64,000 bases of DNA from Aquanectria penicillioides (GCA_003415625.1 PYIU01000008.1:310001-374000); one strand, 5' to 3'; positions 10,762 to 22,900 are shown, counted from the first letter of the stretch. Numbers and translations are program-made. Notes: generated from the sequence alone by a model not told the origin.

Positions 10762-12274
10762 CTATGGAACGGGTGTAGCTGACTGGGGCTGAATGAAGCT
10801 TAGGCTGCCAGCCTTATCCTGGACAGGTCCAGTAAAAGATTTAAAGATGTCATCAAACATATCCTCTGCATATTGCTCTGCATCAAATTTATGGATCCAA
10901 TCCTCTCTTGGAAACCCAATAGCGGACGGGTTTTGTTTCACTTCATCCCAGTTTGTCTTATGCCAAAGATCTCTCGTGGCTTCGCCAGTCTTTTGCACAG
11001 CCCTGACGCGATCATAACTACTAAACTATCAGTAACCGGATATCAATCTCAATTGGTCAAAAATATCTTGCTTACCGGATCTCTTGGTGTGTTTTCAGTG
11101 CAGCTGGGACGTGCTCCCTCCCCGCACGCTTCAGACACACAGCGATACTAACGCCATCCTCCATAGCTTGCGTTGCCCCCTGGGCGCTTGTTGGCAGAAA
11201 CGGATGAGCAGCATCACCAAGAAGGCAAATCCGTCCCTTTTTACTTATCCAGGTTGGCAAAGGATCGCGGTAAACCAGCTTCCAGTCAACTAGCGATGGA
11301 GTCTTTTCGACAATCGTCTTGCAGAGAGGATCCCAACCTTCGAGGACTTTGTAAACATCCTCGAGCTTACCGGGGAATGACCATGATTCGTCAATATCGT
11401 GATCGTCTTTGTGAGTCAGAACCCAGCAACAATCTTGGCCTCCTTTGATGGTAGAAAATAGGAAATGCACATCAGGGCCGATCCACCCATTGAACGTGTC
11501 TCCGTTTTCACAGAATTCTTTGGTTCGTGGGTCCGCGATCATATCCTTATTTGAAAACCTATTGAGCGAAGAGGTCAGTGCCCGAATAAAATAACATAGT
11601 CTCAGACTAACTCCTACCAAGCACGCCAAACTGCATATCCACTGCTTTTCGGCTTGTCTTCATATCCAAGGACAATTTCTCTAGCCTTTGACCGAACGCC
11701 ATCAGCTGCGATCACGACATCTCCAAGAATCTAGATCAGGCTCGTCAGTCAACATGTTTATTTCAAATATCCAGCTCCCTTAATTGAGAAGATATCAACA
11801 TACTTTGCGCCCATCTTGAAGTACAATTCCAGCCACACCCACTTCTTCAAAGTATTCGAGAACTCGGTGGCCCAGATGGATTGGGATTCCCAAGTCGTCT
11901 CGCGCATAGTTGAAAATCACTTCGTGCAACTCGCCTCTGTGCCCATTGAGAACTGGGGCATCAGGGCTAGGTGGCTCCCTTTTTTGATGATACACAACCT
12001 CGCCAGAATCCCACTTGTGGATCCTAAAGCCGTACTCTTGGATGTCAATGCACAAAGGTTGAAGTTTAGCCACCACTTCTCCGCTAGACCAACGATGGAA
12101 AATTCGGCCTGCATTTGACCCAAAGGAAATAATATCCCCAAGGACCTTCAATTCTGGAAAGGATTCGAATATTTCAACATCGTGACCTTGTCGATGACAC
12201 TCGATAGCCGCTGTTAATCCACCGAACCCAGCCCCAATAACGATAACCTTGACACCGGTCTTTGAGGGAGACAT
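10762..12274 (-). CDS. FAD-dependent aromatic hydroxylase (salicylate 1-monooxygenase-like)
   Basis: Four exons (12274-11804, 11730-11618, 11558-11076, 11017-10762) give 440 aa. The three marks of group A flavoprotein monooxygenases are present: the Rossmann GAGFGG at residues 14-19, the DG motif in VVIAADGVRS at the start of exon 2, and the GD motif in ICLLGDAAHPFLPTSAQGATQAMEDG in exon 3. The C-terminal YDRVRAVQKTGEATRDLWH is typical of the salicylate hydroxylase branch, which hydroxylates, often with decarboxylation, aromatic acids using NAD(P)H and O2. It is convergent with the aldehyde dehydrogenase, whose acid product is a plausible substrate. Alternatives are 6-hydroxynicotinate- or 3-hydroxybenzoate-type hydroxylases. 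Confidence 0.92.
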
Positions 12275-12605
12275 GATTTGGAGAAAATGTATTATTGCAA
12301 TCTTATGTTGCGCCAAAGACGTGTTCTTTGGACTGTAAGCAGTCCACCACGATAAATAAAAGTCTTCAAATTGATAACCAACGTAACTCGGAATTTCATT
12401 TCCCTTCTTTCCAATGATAAGTGCCGCGTACGTTCCGGCGGGAAGCTTAGCCCCGCCATCGGCTCCATTCATCCGACCTCGGACATGGACGAAAGATAAA
12501 TGCATTTTAATCAAGGCATAAGTATTGACATACTAGAATACCCTTCTCGTGACTAATGATCTGGTATGAACGCGGATTAAAGCCACCAAATCGATTAACA
12601 TCAAG
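12275..12605. promoter_or_regulatory. Divergent promoter between FAD monooxygenase and SDR
   Basis: 331 nt between head-to-head starts. No exon seen; common control of the two oxidoreductase genes is inferred. Confidence 0.4.
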
Positions 12606-13730
12606 ATGACATCGTATCAAGACTTCAACGCCACAACAACCGGCATCGAGGTTGCTGACGCTTTCAAGGCTGTAATTACGGGCAAAAATGGTTTGTTTTA
12701 TTTCATTTTTTTCCAATTGCCACATCGATACTAACGTGTATTAGTTGTAATCACTGGAGTCAGTCCTGAGAGTATTGGCGCATCCACGGCCACAGCAATC
12801 GCTTCTCAACGCCCGTCAAACCTGATTCTTGCATCTCGCACACGTCAGAAGCTCGATGCTGTATGTTCAGATATCAAAAAGGTCTATCCGGACATCTCAA
12901 TCCACCTAGTCACCTTAGACCTGTCCTCCATTGAGTCAATCAGAGGCGCTGTTGAGGAAATCGGGCAATTGATTGATCATCTCGATGTCTTGATTAACAA
13001 TGCGGGTATTACGATGCAAAATCGCCAAGATGTCCTGACTCCAAGTGGCACAGAATTAGACGTTCAACTTTTTGTAAATCACATTGGGCCATTTCTTTTT
13101 ACTGAGCTTCTACTACCAAAGCTCCTTGCCGCAGGCTCTAAAGCGGGTAGCCAAGCTCCCAGGATTGTGAACCTCAGCAGTCATGGACACCGCCTCTCGC
13201 CCATACGCTTCAGCGATTATACATTTCGCCGCGAATTATACGAGGGAGTGGGAGAGACCGAACGTCCTCCTTCAGCTGTGGCACCAGGATTTCTACTCAC
13301 CACAGATGGCTATCCTGGGTTCATCGCATATGGCCAAAGCAAAACAGCCAATATCCTCCACAGTGTGGAGCTAAACGCCCGGTTCAAAAAGTCCAATCAA
13401 CTGGGGTTCGCCTTATCTGTCCACCCTGGCACCATTAATACGGGACTTTCTCGGAGCTTAGGTGACCAGGCACGGAAGACAATGGGGGGAACAGCACCCG
13501 GGGGTGTTTGGAAGTCAATAGATCAGGGGGCTGCAACAACAATAGTTGCGGCCTTTGATCCGACCCTGTACGAGAGTCACATTAGTGGTTCAGGTTCGGG
13601 TTGCTGGTACTTGTCCGATTGCCAGCTTGCCGAAGATAAGCTGGCGCCGCATGCAAGAAACCCGGAATCAGCTGCCCGCTTGTGGGAGGAGACAGAAAGG
13701 ATGCTAGGAATTGTGTCTGTGTTAGGATAA
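12606..13730 (+). CDS. Short-chain dehydrogenase/reductase
   Basis: Two exons (12606-12690, 12745-13730) give 356 aa. The cofactor site reads VVITGVSPESIGASTA, the TGVSP(x)SIG variant common in fungal members, then LDLSSIESI, LINNAG, an S in VNLSSHGHR and the catalytic YGQSK. HPGTINTGLSR follows the active site as in retinol-dehydrogenase/WWOX-like SDRs. It catalyses an NAD(P)-linked alcohol/ketone interconversion of unknown substrate. Position between the FAD monooxygenase and the transporter suggests an intermediate of the same pathway. Start at 12606 is the first ATG in frame and gives a short N-terminal extension before the Rossmann strand. Confidence 0.9.
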
Positions 13731-14399
13731 GATAGCATTGCAGAGTCAATACGAAATTCTAAGCATCAAGTCCTGGCGTAAAATGCATAACACGCGCACC
13801 CATGATTCAGCAGTCATCGTAGCGTGGGGAACTGACAAGATCGTGCATGGCGGGTGTCTTGTTCCAATGGCTCATCTTAACCCTGTATCTTTATCTGGGA
13901 ATACCTATAATGTCGTACCGAAATATCCAGTTACAGATTAACACATGGCCGATTGCTTTCAAGGTACAAGGCTCCCCAGCCCGAACATTGATGGTTTCAC
14001 GGTCATGTGGGATGCAACACCAAAGACATTTCAGCTACGCGTCCATGTCGGATCATTGACATCAGCCGAGATAACGCCAAGACCAAAGTTTACCGAGGCA
14101 TTCTATGAGCAAAATTACATCCATTCTCATTTGTCACAGTGACTCCTCAACAATACTAGATGCCAAGTCATCGGATCTATTGATCCTAGCGTGACATGTC
14201 CTGCACCCCGCATCCAGATTAGCCCTTACTCCACTTCCCCGTGGGGACAATCCTGGCCATCAGGTGGTTTAGATCGAATACCACCTTGAGATGATGGATC
14301 ATGATCAAAGTATGTAAGAAGACCTTAGATCCCGGCCATCATTTCAATGGAAGAGAGATTAGCAGTCTTCCATCTCACTTATACACATCATCATTCTCA
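13731..14399. other. Intergenic spacer, no gene seen
   Basis: 669 nt between SDR stop and transporter start, same strand. Reading frames here are short and show no family features; should carry the transporter promoter. Confidence 0.4.
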
Positions 14400-16220
14400 A
14401 TGACGGAGCAGAAGACCGACACCATACTTTCGCATTGGCGATGTTTCCTCGCCTGCGGCGTTGTGGTCCTGTCCCCGTTTCAATATGGACTTGACTTTGG
14501 ACTCATTGGAGGTTTGCAGGCGATGCCGGGGTTTCTGAAGGTGGGTTCTCGGAGAACTTTCGTTGTTTTTTTGTTTTCAAACTCCCTAACTTGAGGTTGA
14601 AACCAGATTTACGGGTATCGAGCTCCGCAGACAGCGATCGGTTGGAATATCTCGACTACTCGACAACAACTAATTTCTTCCTTGATGACACTTGGAGCTT
14701 TCGTTAGCTCCAGTCTTGCTGGTTTTGTAGCAGCAAAGCTGGGTCGCAGGATGTGTCTCTGGATTGCGTGTGTGCTATGTGCCGTCGCCAACATCATCAT
14801 GATGACAACAACCGATATCGGTCCCCTCTACGCAGGGCGGTTGATCATTGGCCTCGCAAATGGCTATTTCATGACATTCTCCCAACTTTATATCCAAGAG
14901 ACTAGCCCGGCAAAGTACCGTGGCCTGTTCCTGAGCTTCTTCCAGTTCTGTATTTCATTTGTAAGTACCAAGTCTGCATTCAAATCAGAATCAGGTGGCT
15001 CATCTTATTCTTCGATAGGGCACTCTTATCGGCACAATCATCGACTGGTCAACTGCAAAAAGACCCGATAAATCCTCCTACTTGATCCCTCTGAGCATCA
15101 TCTACGTGGTGCCAACGTTTTTGTGTATCGCCATGTTCTTCATCCCAGAGTCGCCTCGATGGCTCATTTTGCAAGGCCGGCTTGACGATGGACTCAAGTC
15201 ACTCAAGTGGTTGAGGCCCGACGGCGCCGATGTCAATGCCGAACTGTCCGAAATCAAGCTCTCTATCGAAAAGGAGCAAGAAACAGCTAGTGGGGTCGGA
15301 TTTTGGGACATGTTTAACAACCCTATTGACAGAAGGCGCACTGGGCTTTCTGTTGGCGCTGTTGTGCTTCAAGCTGCCTCTGGGTCTATGTTTATCATCG
15401 GTAAGTCTTTTGATCTCATTTAAACAGTTACCATCAGTAATTTTAACCGCAATTCCAGCGTACAAAGCATACTTCTTTGCGATGGCCGATGTTGATGACC
15501 CATTCGCTATGAGTAACGTCCTTAGTACAGCCGCATTGGTCGCAATCATGACCAACGCCCTAATCGTGGTTCGATATGGTCGCCGAAGAGTGCTTCTCAC
15601 TAGCGGGCTTGTGATTTCCGGTTGCTTTCAACTTATCATTGCTGTCGTATATGACAAGAACCCCGGTACCAAAGTTACTGGAAAGGTCATTGTGGGGCTC
15701 TCTTGCTTATATATGATGAGCTACAACGTAAGACAGTGATTTCCACTATTGTTCCATATTCTAACTATGACTTAGGGAATGATCGCCTCCTACTCCTGGC
15801 TTGTTGGTGGCGAGATTCCGTCTCAACGGCTGCGCAGCTATACCTTTGGTTTTGCCGCAGCTATCGGCTTTCTTGGTGCTTGGCTCGTTACATTCACTGC
15901 GCCATATTTCATCAACCCAAGCTCACTCAACTGGGGTCCGAGATACGGTTACATCTGGTTCCCGTCATGCATCATTGGCGCCGTTTGGGTTTACTTCTTC
16001 CTCCCAGAAGTTAAAGGTAGAACTTTGGAAGAAATCGACCATATGGTATGCTTTTTCCATAGAACGATTTTGCCGATAGCTAACCTAATGGAATCACCAG
16101 TTTTTACAACAGCTACCCGCGAAAAACTTTCGAACTTACAAAATGCCTGACCAAGGCGACGGTATTCGTCAAGCGAAGAGCAGCATGGATGCCGATGTAT
16201 GCGAGACCGAGAGAGTGTGA
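14400..16220 (+). CDS. MFS permease, sugar-porter family
   Basis: Six exons (14400-14540, 14607-14960, 15019-15400, 15459-15727, 15776-16045, 16101-16220) give 511 aa with about twelve hydrophobic segments. Family signatures are visible: SPFQYGLDFGLIGG in TM1, KLGRRMCLW after TM2-3, the Tyr/Glu-rich QLYIQETSPAKYRG, FIPESPRWLILQGR before the central loop, VRYGRRRVLL, GGEIPSQRLRS and FLPEVKGRTLEEIDHM before the last intron. Fungal sugar porters take hexoses, disaccharides, quinate and other polyols or acids, so substrate is open. Located at the end of an aromatic catabolic cluster it may carry a cyclic acid or glycoside; inference only. The start gives a 16-residue cytoplasmic tail. Confidence 0.9.
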
Positions 16221-16498
16221 TCACCCTATAGATCTCTCGGCATTGCACGTATCAATATTTGTCCCATATAGTTAAATCCAGTTCTGCAATGGTCAAAGTC
16301 ACAGAACTGCTTGAGGTCTGTTCGGGGACCACTTGGTTATTATTGATGCCGATCAGTAGGATCTATGAGAGCCTTAGTTGAGTTGCAATCAAAGCCTTGT
16401 GTCTATATGGGAACACAGAATAGTTTCAGTCTATGTTTTCAAATTGTACATCGGTCACGGCCGTCGAATGGTTGTTCTGAATGTGCAGTGCAAATCTT

Positions 16499-17548
16499 CT
16501 AGGCAGGAAGCTTTTTAACTTCAGCTTCTACCGCGTCAGTCAAGGAATCACTGGTCCCAAAGCCACCCAAGTCCGGTGTAAGACTGATTTTTGCCTCAAC
16601 GACAATTCGGGTCACCTCTTGAACTACTTTTGCTTCCTTGTGATGGCCAGCACTCTCAAGCAGATATGCTCCACTCAAAATGAGTGCCAGGGGGTTCGCA
16701 ATGCCCTTTCCGGCGATGTCAGGCGCAGCCCCATGACATGCCTCGAATATTTCAACCTATTCGCCGACGTTTATCCCAGGTGCTAGTCCTAGAGATCCTA
16801 CCAGCCTAGCAGCTAGATCAGAGAAGATGTCACCATACTGATTGGCCGTGACAATGACGTCGAATCGATTTGGATCTCTCACGATAGTGTAGCATGCCGC
16901 ATAAATTATCATATCATCAGATTGGATATCTGGAAATCCTTTGCCAACATCTTGAAAGCATCGCAGGAAAGGTCCATCTGTAAGATTGAGGACGTTCGCC
17001 TTGTGCAAACAAGTCACTCGCCTGCGTCCGTACTTGCGAGCCTGGTCGAAAGAAAATCGAGCAACCGTGGTAGCAGCGGCACGAGTTGTCAGTTTAATTG
17101 CCTCCGCAGCCATATCGTTCCCGATCGAATGCTCCAGGCCAATCTAAACGTCCTCAGTTACTTCCCTCGTGATCACAACATCCAGACTTGCGTGACGACC
17201 TTATACTCCTGTGAAGCCTTTGATCAAGCGAGGATTAACAAATACTCCCAGCTCCCGCCTGATTGCATTGTTGAGCGATGGATAGGTGCGGAGTTCGCCA
17301 TCATCCTGTACGCAACTGATGCGACCCTCGAGTTTGTTCACGATGAGGGGTGCCTTAATAGCCTTGCCAACAGAGCGGAGCTGTTGGACAGTCGCGGGCG
17401 GAAGCGCATGGCCATATTTCTCCACAGCCTCATTTGCAATCAAAATATCTTCCCATTCGATTGGGATACCTGTAGCTTCGAGTAATCTCTGCGTAGCTTG
17501 TACAATTTCCGGCCCAATGCCGCTTCCTCTCAGGATGCCGACGCGCAT
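16499..17548 (-). pseudogene. Isocitrate/isopropylmalate-type dehydrogenase with three in-frame stops
   Basis: One continuous frame of 350 codons runs from ATG 17548 to TAG 16499, the normal length for bacterial-type beta-decarboxylating dehydrogenases (isocitrate, isopropylmalate, tartrate). It opens with VGILRGSGIGPEI and later shows HKANVLNLTDGPF, NQYGDIFSDLAARL and [20 protein letters not shown]. Stops interrupt it at 17203-17201 (TAA), 17146-17144 (TAG) and 16759-16757 (TAG), with no frameshift. The second falls where the family has its catalytic Tyr (DV-stop-IGLEH). The second Lys of the KANxxK motif is Asn. I see no introns that would remove all three. Dead copy, or less likely sequence error or readthrough. 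Confidence 0.85.
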
Positions 17549-18229
17549 CGAGGCAAGATCTCAAGCAAGGCGGTAACTGTCGCGATGATCAAAGGAATGC
17601 TTTTTTAAAGCATCCCAGATGCTCATAGAGATAAAGTCTGAGCTCTTTTATTCAAGTGATTATATTCGATCTGAAACTATGAATCTGCTTTCTTTATATA
17701 CCAATTTTCGTATGTTCGGATCCATCCGATTGCGAGATTCCAAACCGCGCTGGTGCGAAACCCGATCCCGGCTTTGCACCATGGTCTCGCCCGATGAGCT
17801 CAATGAAACTTCGGCAAAGGCCCGTTATGCCTATTTCATAATAATAGATTTCAATCAGCAGTGGTAATCGCAATTAAGCTTAAGCTCAAGTATTTACTGG
17901 TGGTGCATGAATGGATGCCAGTCGAGGCTACTCAACAGCCACGTTGCATTGGTTACATCAGCAAAACATCATGGGATCCTAGTCACACATTCAGATAGTT
18001 TCCACTTCTATTCAACGTATTATTTATTATGCTACATTCTGTCTCTTATTTCCATGGTGCCATTCCTAAGATCGCACATCTAATGTGATGGTCAATCAAC
18101 CCGTTGAGCATCACGTCAGCTCGTGAACCCATATTGTCATTGCGTATTTCGACAGCCCCAACAAAACTTGGGCTAGAATATCAATTCGTTAGTATCGAGT
18201 TTCTCATTAGTTAATCCAAGCATACCTCT
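17549..18229. other. Intergenic spacer, no gene seen
   Basis: 681 nt, AT-rich, no recognisable exon on either strand. Confidence 0.4.
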
Positions 18230-18469
18230 TCATGGCCAGTTGTTGTCGTGAGTCTTCATCGCCTTATTCATCTCTGAGAAATTAAGGTCGCCAGGCACTA
18301 CTCGCTTCACGGTAGTCCAATGGTGGCCAACAGGGCAACGCTGTATTCTTTTATTCCCGAACCGGAGTGCTTTTAGTGACATTCCTGGTACCCAAACAGT
18401 AGTATATAAATGTCCTTCAGTACAACGAACAATGCGCTGATAATGTTCGAATTGGTCAGAGGAAGACAT
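18230..18469 (-). CDS. Small CxxGH / CPxGxxW protein resembling actinobacterial small proteins
   Basis: Intronless 79-aa frame starting at the ATG at 18469 (an upstream in-frame ATG at 18553 would add 28 residues with little similarity in style). It has two short Cys/His motifs, VRCTEGHLYTTVWVPG at residues 15-29 and QRCPVGHHWTTV at 43-54, separated by LKALRFGNKR. From memory this layout (RCxxGHxxxTxWxP...RxQRCPVGxHW) resembles small uncharacterised proteins common in actinobacteria and scattered in fungi; a half zinc ribbon is possible because of the paired C and H. Function unknown. It stands alone between a dead dehydrogenase and a gene-poor stretch. Confidence 0.6.
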   Translation of the reverse strand: MSSSDQFEHYQRIVRCTEGHLYTTVWVPGMSLKALRFGNKRIQRCPVGHHWTTVKRVVPGDLNFSEMNKAMKTHDNNWP

Positions 18470-19702
18470 GATTGAATTCACGATGAGGGCGAAGTGGTCG
18501 AGTCGGCAACTCAAGAAATGCGGCTCAATACCAACTTCTTCATGTCCAAGCAACGAGAAGCTACTGTGGTCGAGTGATGTAACTTATACTCGCCCAGTGA
18601 ATGGTGCATCCGGCTATGACGGCTTCGAGATTGTTCAGCTGACAGGGTTCGCGTGGCTGGTACCTAAAATCTAACCTGAATGAGGCGCGAAATCTGTTGG
18701 AGGGGGGCACAGTACCAACATGTCCACAGTGTGTCTCAATCCGCTTTAAGTAAATTGAGCGCGGGATTTAACGGAGAATGGAACCTCGCAATCATCGCGG
18801 TTAATTCCTTGAAACGAGCATGATTATGTGTGTGCAACCGTCCGGCGACCCCGTCATGAAATCTAGAGCTCAACCAGGGCATTCTTGAGTTGAGGCCCAT
18901 TCAAATTTTGCGGTTGAATAAGGCTGTAAGTTTACCCAAGTCTGTAAAAAGTGCTAGTTTTATGACTTCTTGGTTTTCAAGTGTCTAATGAGGGCAAAGT
19001 GGTTGCAGTCTTTCAGCATCAAAGATGTACCTGGTCAACAAAGACAGTATTTTATCTATTCGTGTCTTTCATAATCCCCTTCTGCAGCAGGATCTAGATT
19101 CCCAATGAATCAAAGTGCATTCGGTGAATCAGCGAGCAAACTTTGAGTGCAACTTGTCATAGTTCGCCAATTTTCTGCTTGGATACGAAATCGTCGTCAT
19201 CAATTCTTTTTTAATCTCTCGGGCTAGCAAATAATGCTATGCAACACTCATATAATCCTAGGATGAGATTTAGGCTATTTGGTGAAAAAGCAATGGTCAC
19301 ATTGTCCATAAAAACACTCGCCCGACTTGGTTACTACACTGAACCACAGTAGGCACGGACCAATTTCAGCCCTATTCTTAATAGTTTTAAAGATAGCGTC
19401 AATTATATTTTATATCGTGAGTTATCCATGTGATATTGTATTTTTGTCATTGAGATGTCTTATCCAAGATGAGGACGTGAATCCTTCGCATCACCATTCC
19501 CGCCGTTCCAATATTACGGACACTTTCCGCGAAATGGCTCAAGATATCTCATTTGAGAAATTCACCGTCCAATGCTACCCAGTCTCTTCTTTGGTTAATT
19601 TAAACTACAGCCTTTCTAACCCCATGAATGCTCCGCAATCTACCTAATCATGAATCACTGGAGTCTTGGTCTACCAGCTCTTCTTTCATCGCACCCTCCG
19701 AT
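18470..19702. other. Gene-free stretch
   Basis: 1.2 kb without a recognisable exon. Base composition is AT-leaning with no clear repeat. May be decayed sequence. Confidence 0.4.
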
Positions 19703-20939
19703 TCACAAAAAGTTCCCACCACTCCAGTAGTTTCCTTCTGGGTCTTTGCCTAGTATCACGAAAAAATACATGATCGTGCGGCTATTTGTGATGGCATGAG
19801 AATGGTGATAGACAAATCTGCCTGGTGGAGTTGTGCCGCTGGGCTTTTGAAAGTTACTATGAACCACCGCCGGAGAAAAGTCAATCTTCTCGTAGAGATT
19901 GGCTTTTGTCCAATTAGTTATGAGGAGAGCTGAGGAATCTGGCTCTCCAAAAATTGCAGGGATCTCAGATGCCTTGGCAAATCTTATTTGGGCTAAAAGT
20001 TGAGCCTCCGAGGTTTGTGCCCGGATATCCTCACGGAATTTGTGGGCCACGTCTGCAAAGGGCAACTCAGCCGCTTCTTAGGCTAAGAAAATAGAGAAAA
20101 CAGCGAGGGCTGTATTCTGAACGTAAACACCGTCAGATCTAAACACCGATTTGAGCCGAGATTGCGCGTCCACAATGTTCATATCTATAATAGGTCGTCG
20201 GTCCTTGATTGATCCAGCAGCCATGCTAGTGGCCCAGGCACAGAGTGCATCACCATCGCTAACGAATGGTGGCTCCTTTCCCTCAGATGTCGCTTTCAGG
20301 TCGTTGATTGCACACAGACGAAGCTGCGAAACATATCCAGCTGGCAGATAGCACATCCGAAAGTTGGATTTTGGCCGACTGTATGTTTCCCACAAAAAGC
20401 TAGCCGCGAACCTGGCCAATTTGACTCCTTTCAGTTGTGTTGGTATGAGGCCAAAGGGCTCCTGATTAGGTTCATCTTGATTTACAGCTTTGCTCAGGAC
20501 TTCCTCATGGGCCCCTTGTAGCTGGGGAACCTCGTCATCTCGACCAGCAAGAGTTAGCGACCAAGCTCTCACCAAGGCACCGAGGCCCACAGCGCCTGTC
20601 AGGGTATGAGGCCACAGAAGCGCAACCAATGTTGCATCCTTGAAACACGTGAAATGAGCAGCCAACTGAGGCTCGTCACTATACAGACATACAGACAGTC
20701 TTCTAGTGTAGTCGGTGCCCCTGGCCTTGACCCAAAGGGACGAAGGGTCATAGGGTTGGGATGAAGGGGTGGCTGATCCCCCGTTGCTTTTGGCAGTTGG
20801 CGCCCCAGGGGATGCTCATCAATCGGAACATCAAAGGCCTGGTGAAAGAAACGAGCACCAGGTCTAGCAGCTGTGTATTCCTTCGGAATGTGAAGACTCA
20901 GTTTCCCCAGTCGCTTTTAAGTAAGAGCTTCGACAGCAT
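19703..20939 (-). pseudogene. Decayed transferase-family acyltransferase (trichothecene acetyltransferase-like)
   Basis: On the minus strand a run of segments in different frames reads as one BAHD-type fungal acyltransferase: LSLHIPKEYTAARPG, FDVPIDEHPLGRQLP and FGSRPGAPTTLEDC, then after a frame change LYSDEPQLAAHFTCFKD, ALVRAWSLTLAGRDDEVP, YVQNTALAVFSIF, and PFADVAHKFREDIRAQT to the end. Lesions: the 8-bp unit atacagac is duplicated at 20681-20696 and shifts the frame; an in-frame TAA sits at 20080-20078; the catalytic HxxxD motif reads HTLTG; the first about 60-100 residues are missing or unrecognisable. Intact members acylate hydroxyl groups of secondary metabolites. No biosynthetic partner genes remain nearby. 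Confidence 0.8.
20681..20696. repeat. 8-bp tandem duplication causing a frameshift
   Basis: atacagac occurs twice head to tail (20681-20688, 20689-20696). Dropping one copy joins the two frames of the acyltransferase remnant at the conserved LYSDEP position, so the duplication is the frame-breaking event. Confidence 0.85.
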
Positions 20940-22900
20940 TTATGTGGAGTTTTCAGCCCCTATTTAATCACTATGAGGACCGAAATAAGCTTCAATACTA
21001 AGTATTGGTGGACCATCTGGAGGATTGTGACTAGAAAGGGTCACAATTGAGGCATTCCCAATAACAAAACTAGTAGGACCCCGCCACATACCTCGCAAAA
21101 GCGGCAGGTAGTGCGGTTGAGTAGTAAAAGCCGCCCCGGTTCATGGACTCGTGCTTTAAGAGAAACTGATCTCACTCTCACACGCCGGAGCCTGCTTGGA
21201 ATGCTGCACGCCTCCTTACCACGTTGGCGTACAATATTAGGCGGCACCCTACCGATAGCTACGTCTTAGTGAGTAGTGGAATGTGATTTAGATAGGTTTA
21301 TTCGCTCATCAAGTACAATAGTGAAACCATGAGGTTTGAAACTAATGATAGGTTGTACAATTAATTGGCCAACGTGGTTCCCATCGCTTACGAGTTACCC
21401 TTCTCGACGCTGCAAGCTGCGTGGAAGTCCTTTTTCACTTTTGATACTTTTGATATGCGTAACCGAACATGTGGAACTAAATTGTTGTGAGAGTGATGTG
21501 GAAGAATGTGACTCAAGGGCTGGGCCTAGCCACATTCGCGTCCCCAAGGGTCGAGCCCTCCGTTCAGGCAGATCTGGGCCTTTATACAGTGGATCTAAGG
21601 CTTCTTTTCATAGAAGTTTTGATGTTTCTTGGTTTAGAAATTGGTAAAAGGAAGTTATATTTCTTCCATTTCTTATCCTTCCCTCATTTTCCCCCGAATG
21701 CATGTGTTCCTGATTGATGGAAACTCGCTTATTAGTGGTTCTATACTACCAATACGATCGTCGATTCATGCCATTTACAAAGCAAACTGTAAGCCAATGG
21801 TACAAATGCTTTCACACGTCTTCAAATTAGATAGCTTGTATCAGTCAAAAAAAGTTGTGAGGCATCTATATGATGGTGGTAATGTTTCCATCGCAATCCC
21901 TGCTGTTGAGCTATTCCAACGTTTTCTCGATGGTGCTTCTCTTGGCAATGAGTCAGCCCAGAACTTTATGGGAAATTCGATCCGATAAGCCCACTTCATG
22001 GATTTGTGGCTCAATATATCATTAGGCTTTCCCATTGGCGCTATTATTGCCATTCGAAGACCCAGGCCAGTCAAAGACATTCGAGAGCACCCAAAAAACA
22101 ACATGTCAGGGATAGATACTGGCATCGCTCAATTGGGGGCGATGTAAAATGGCTATGCAAAAGATCCATACTTTATCTGTTGTCTTTAGGAGAGAAAGGA
22201 TATCTTGATTTTATGAGATCTTGGTCATGAAACCAAACACTCATATGCTTCTTGCAATGGATACGTCCACCCACAGCCACGGTATTTGTCTGCCTCCACG
22301 AGCCCACAGTCACGTCCACAACGTCAAATTCGGGCGGGTGCCAGAAATGATGCGTAACCCGTTTAGGAGCTTACTGCACGGATTTGGAAATTGCGGCGGT
22401 ATGTCTGATGTCTTGCTTTGACAAGGCCGTAGACTTGACTGGAAGTCGGATTCCAAAAGTTCGCATAAATGCATACGCATGAGAAGGCAAGGAACCACTA
22501 AAACTTCTTTACAATAATTCTTGTTGGATATTTCATAGGTGCTCGTAAAACACACAGGCTTGCATGATCATGCGGCATTGGGTCTCTTTGGTCAACTCGG
22601 ATAGACTAATTTAGTGCTGAGCTTTAGGTTGAACCCGTCGGGCCGCGTCAGTGTCAGTTAACTCTAATCCGACAGAGGCCACACCTACAAATGACGCAAG
22701 ACTTGATACATTGAGAGAAGCCAGAGTACAAAATGAAAATTGGTTGATATAAATAAATGGGTATCCTCCACATTCCTAACGTCAAAGTGGTATGAATTCA
22801 GTCGTGCCAAGCTCCAAACTGTACGAGGTCTCTACCCAAGATTCGATGATGCAATGAAATTGAAAGGCCGTTTCACTACTGCAGTCCCTCCTTCCCGTCA
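20940..22900. other. Gene-free stretch
   Basis: Nearly 2 kb with only short unrelated reading frames. No transposon ends, tRNA or conserved exon recognised. Confidence 0.4.

Noticed and set aside
21841..22125. 94-codon minus-strand frame as a transporter fragment
   Set aside because: A few hydrophobic words only; no motif of any transporter family could be placed.
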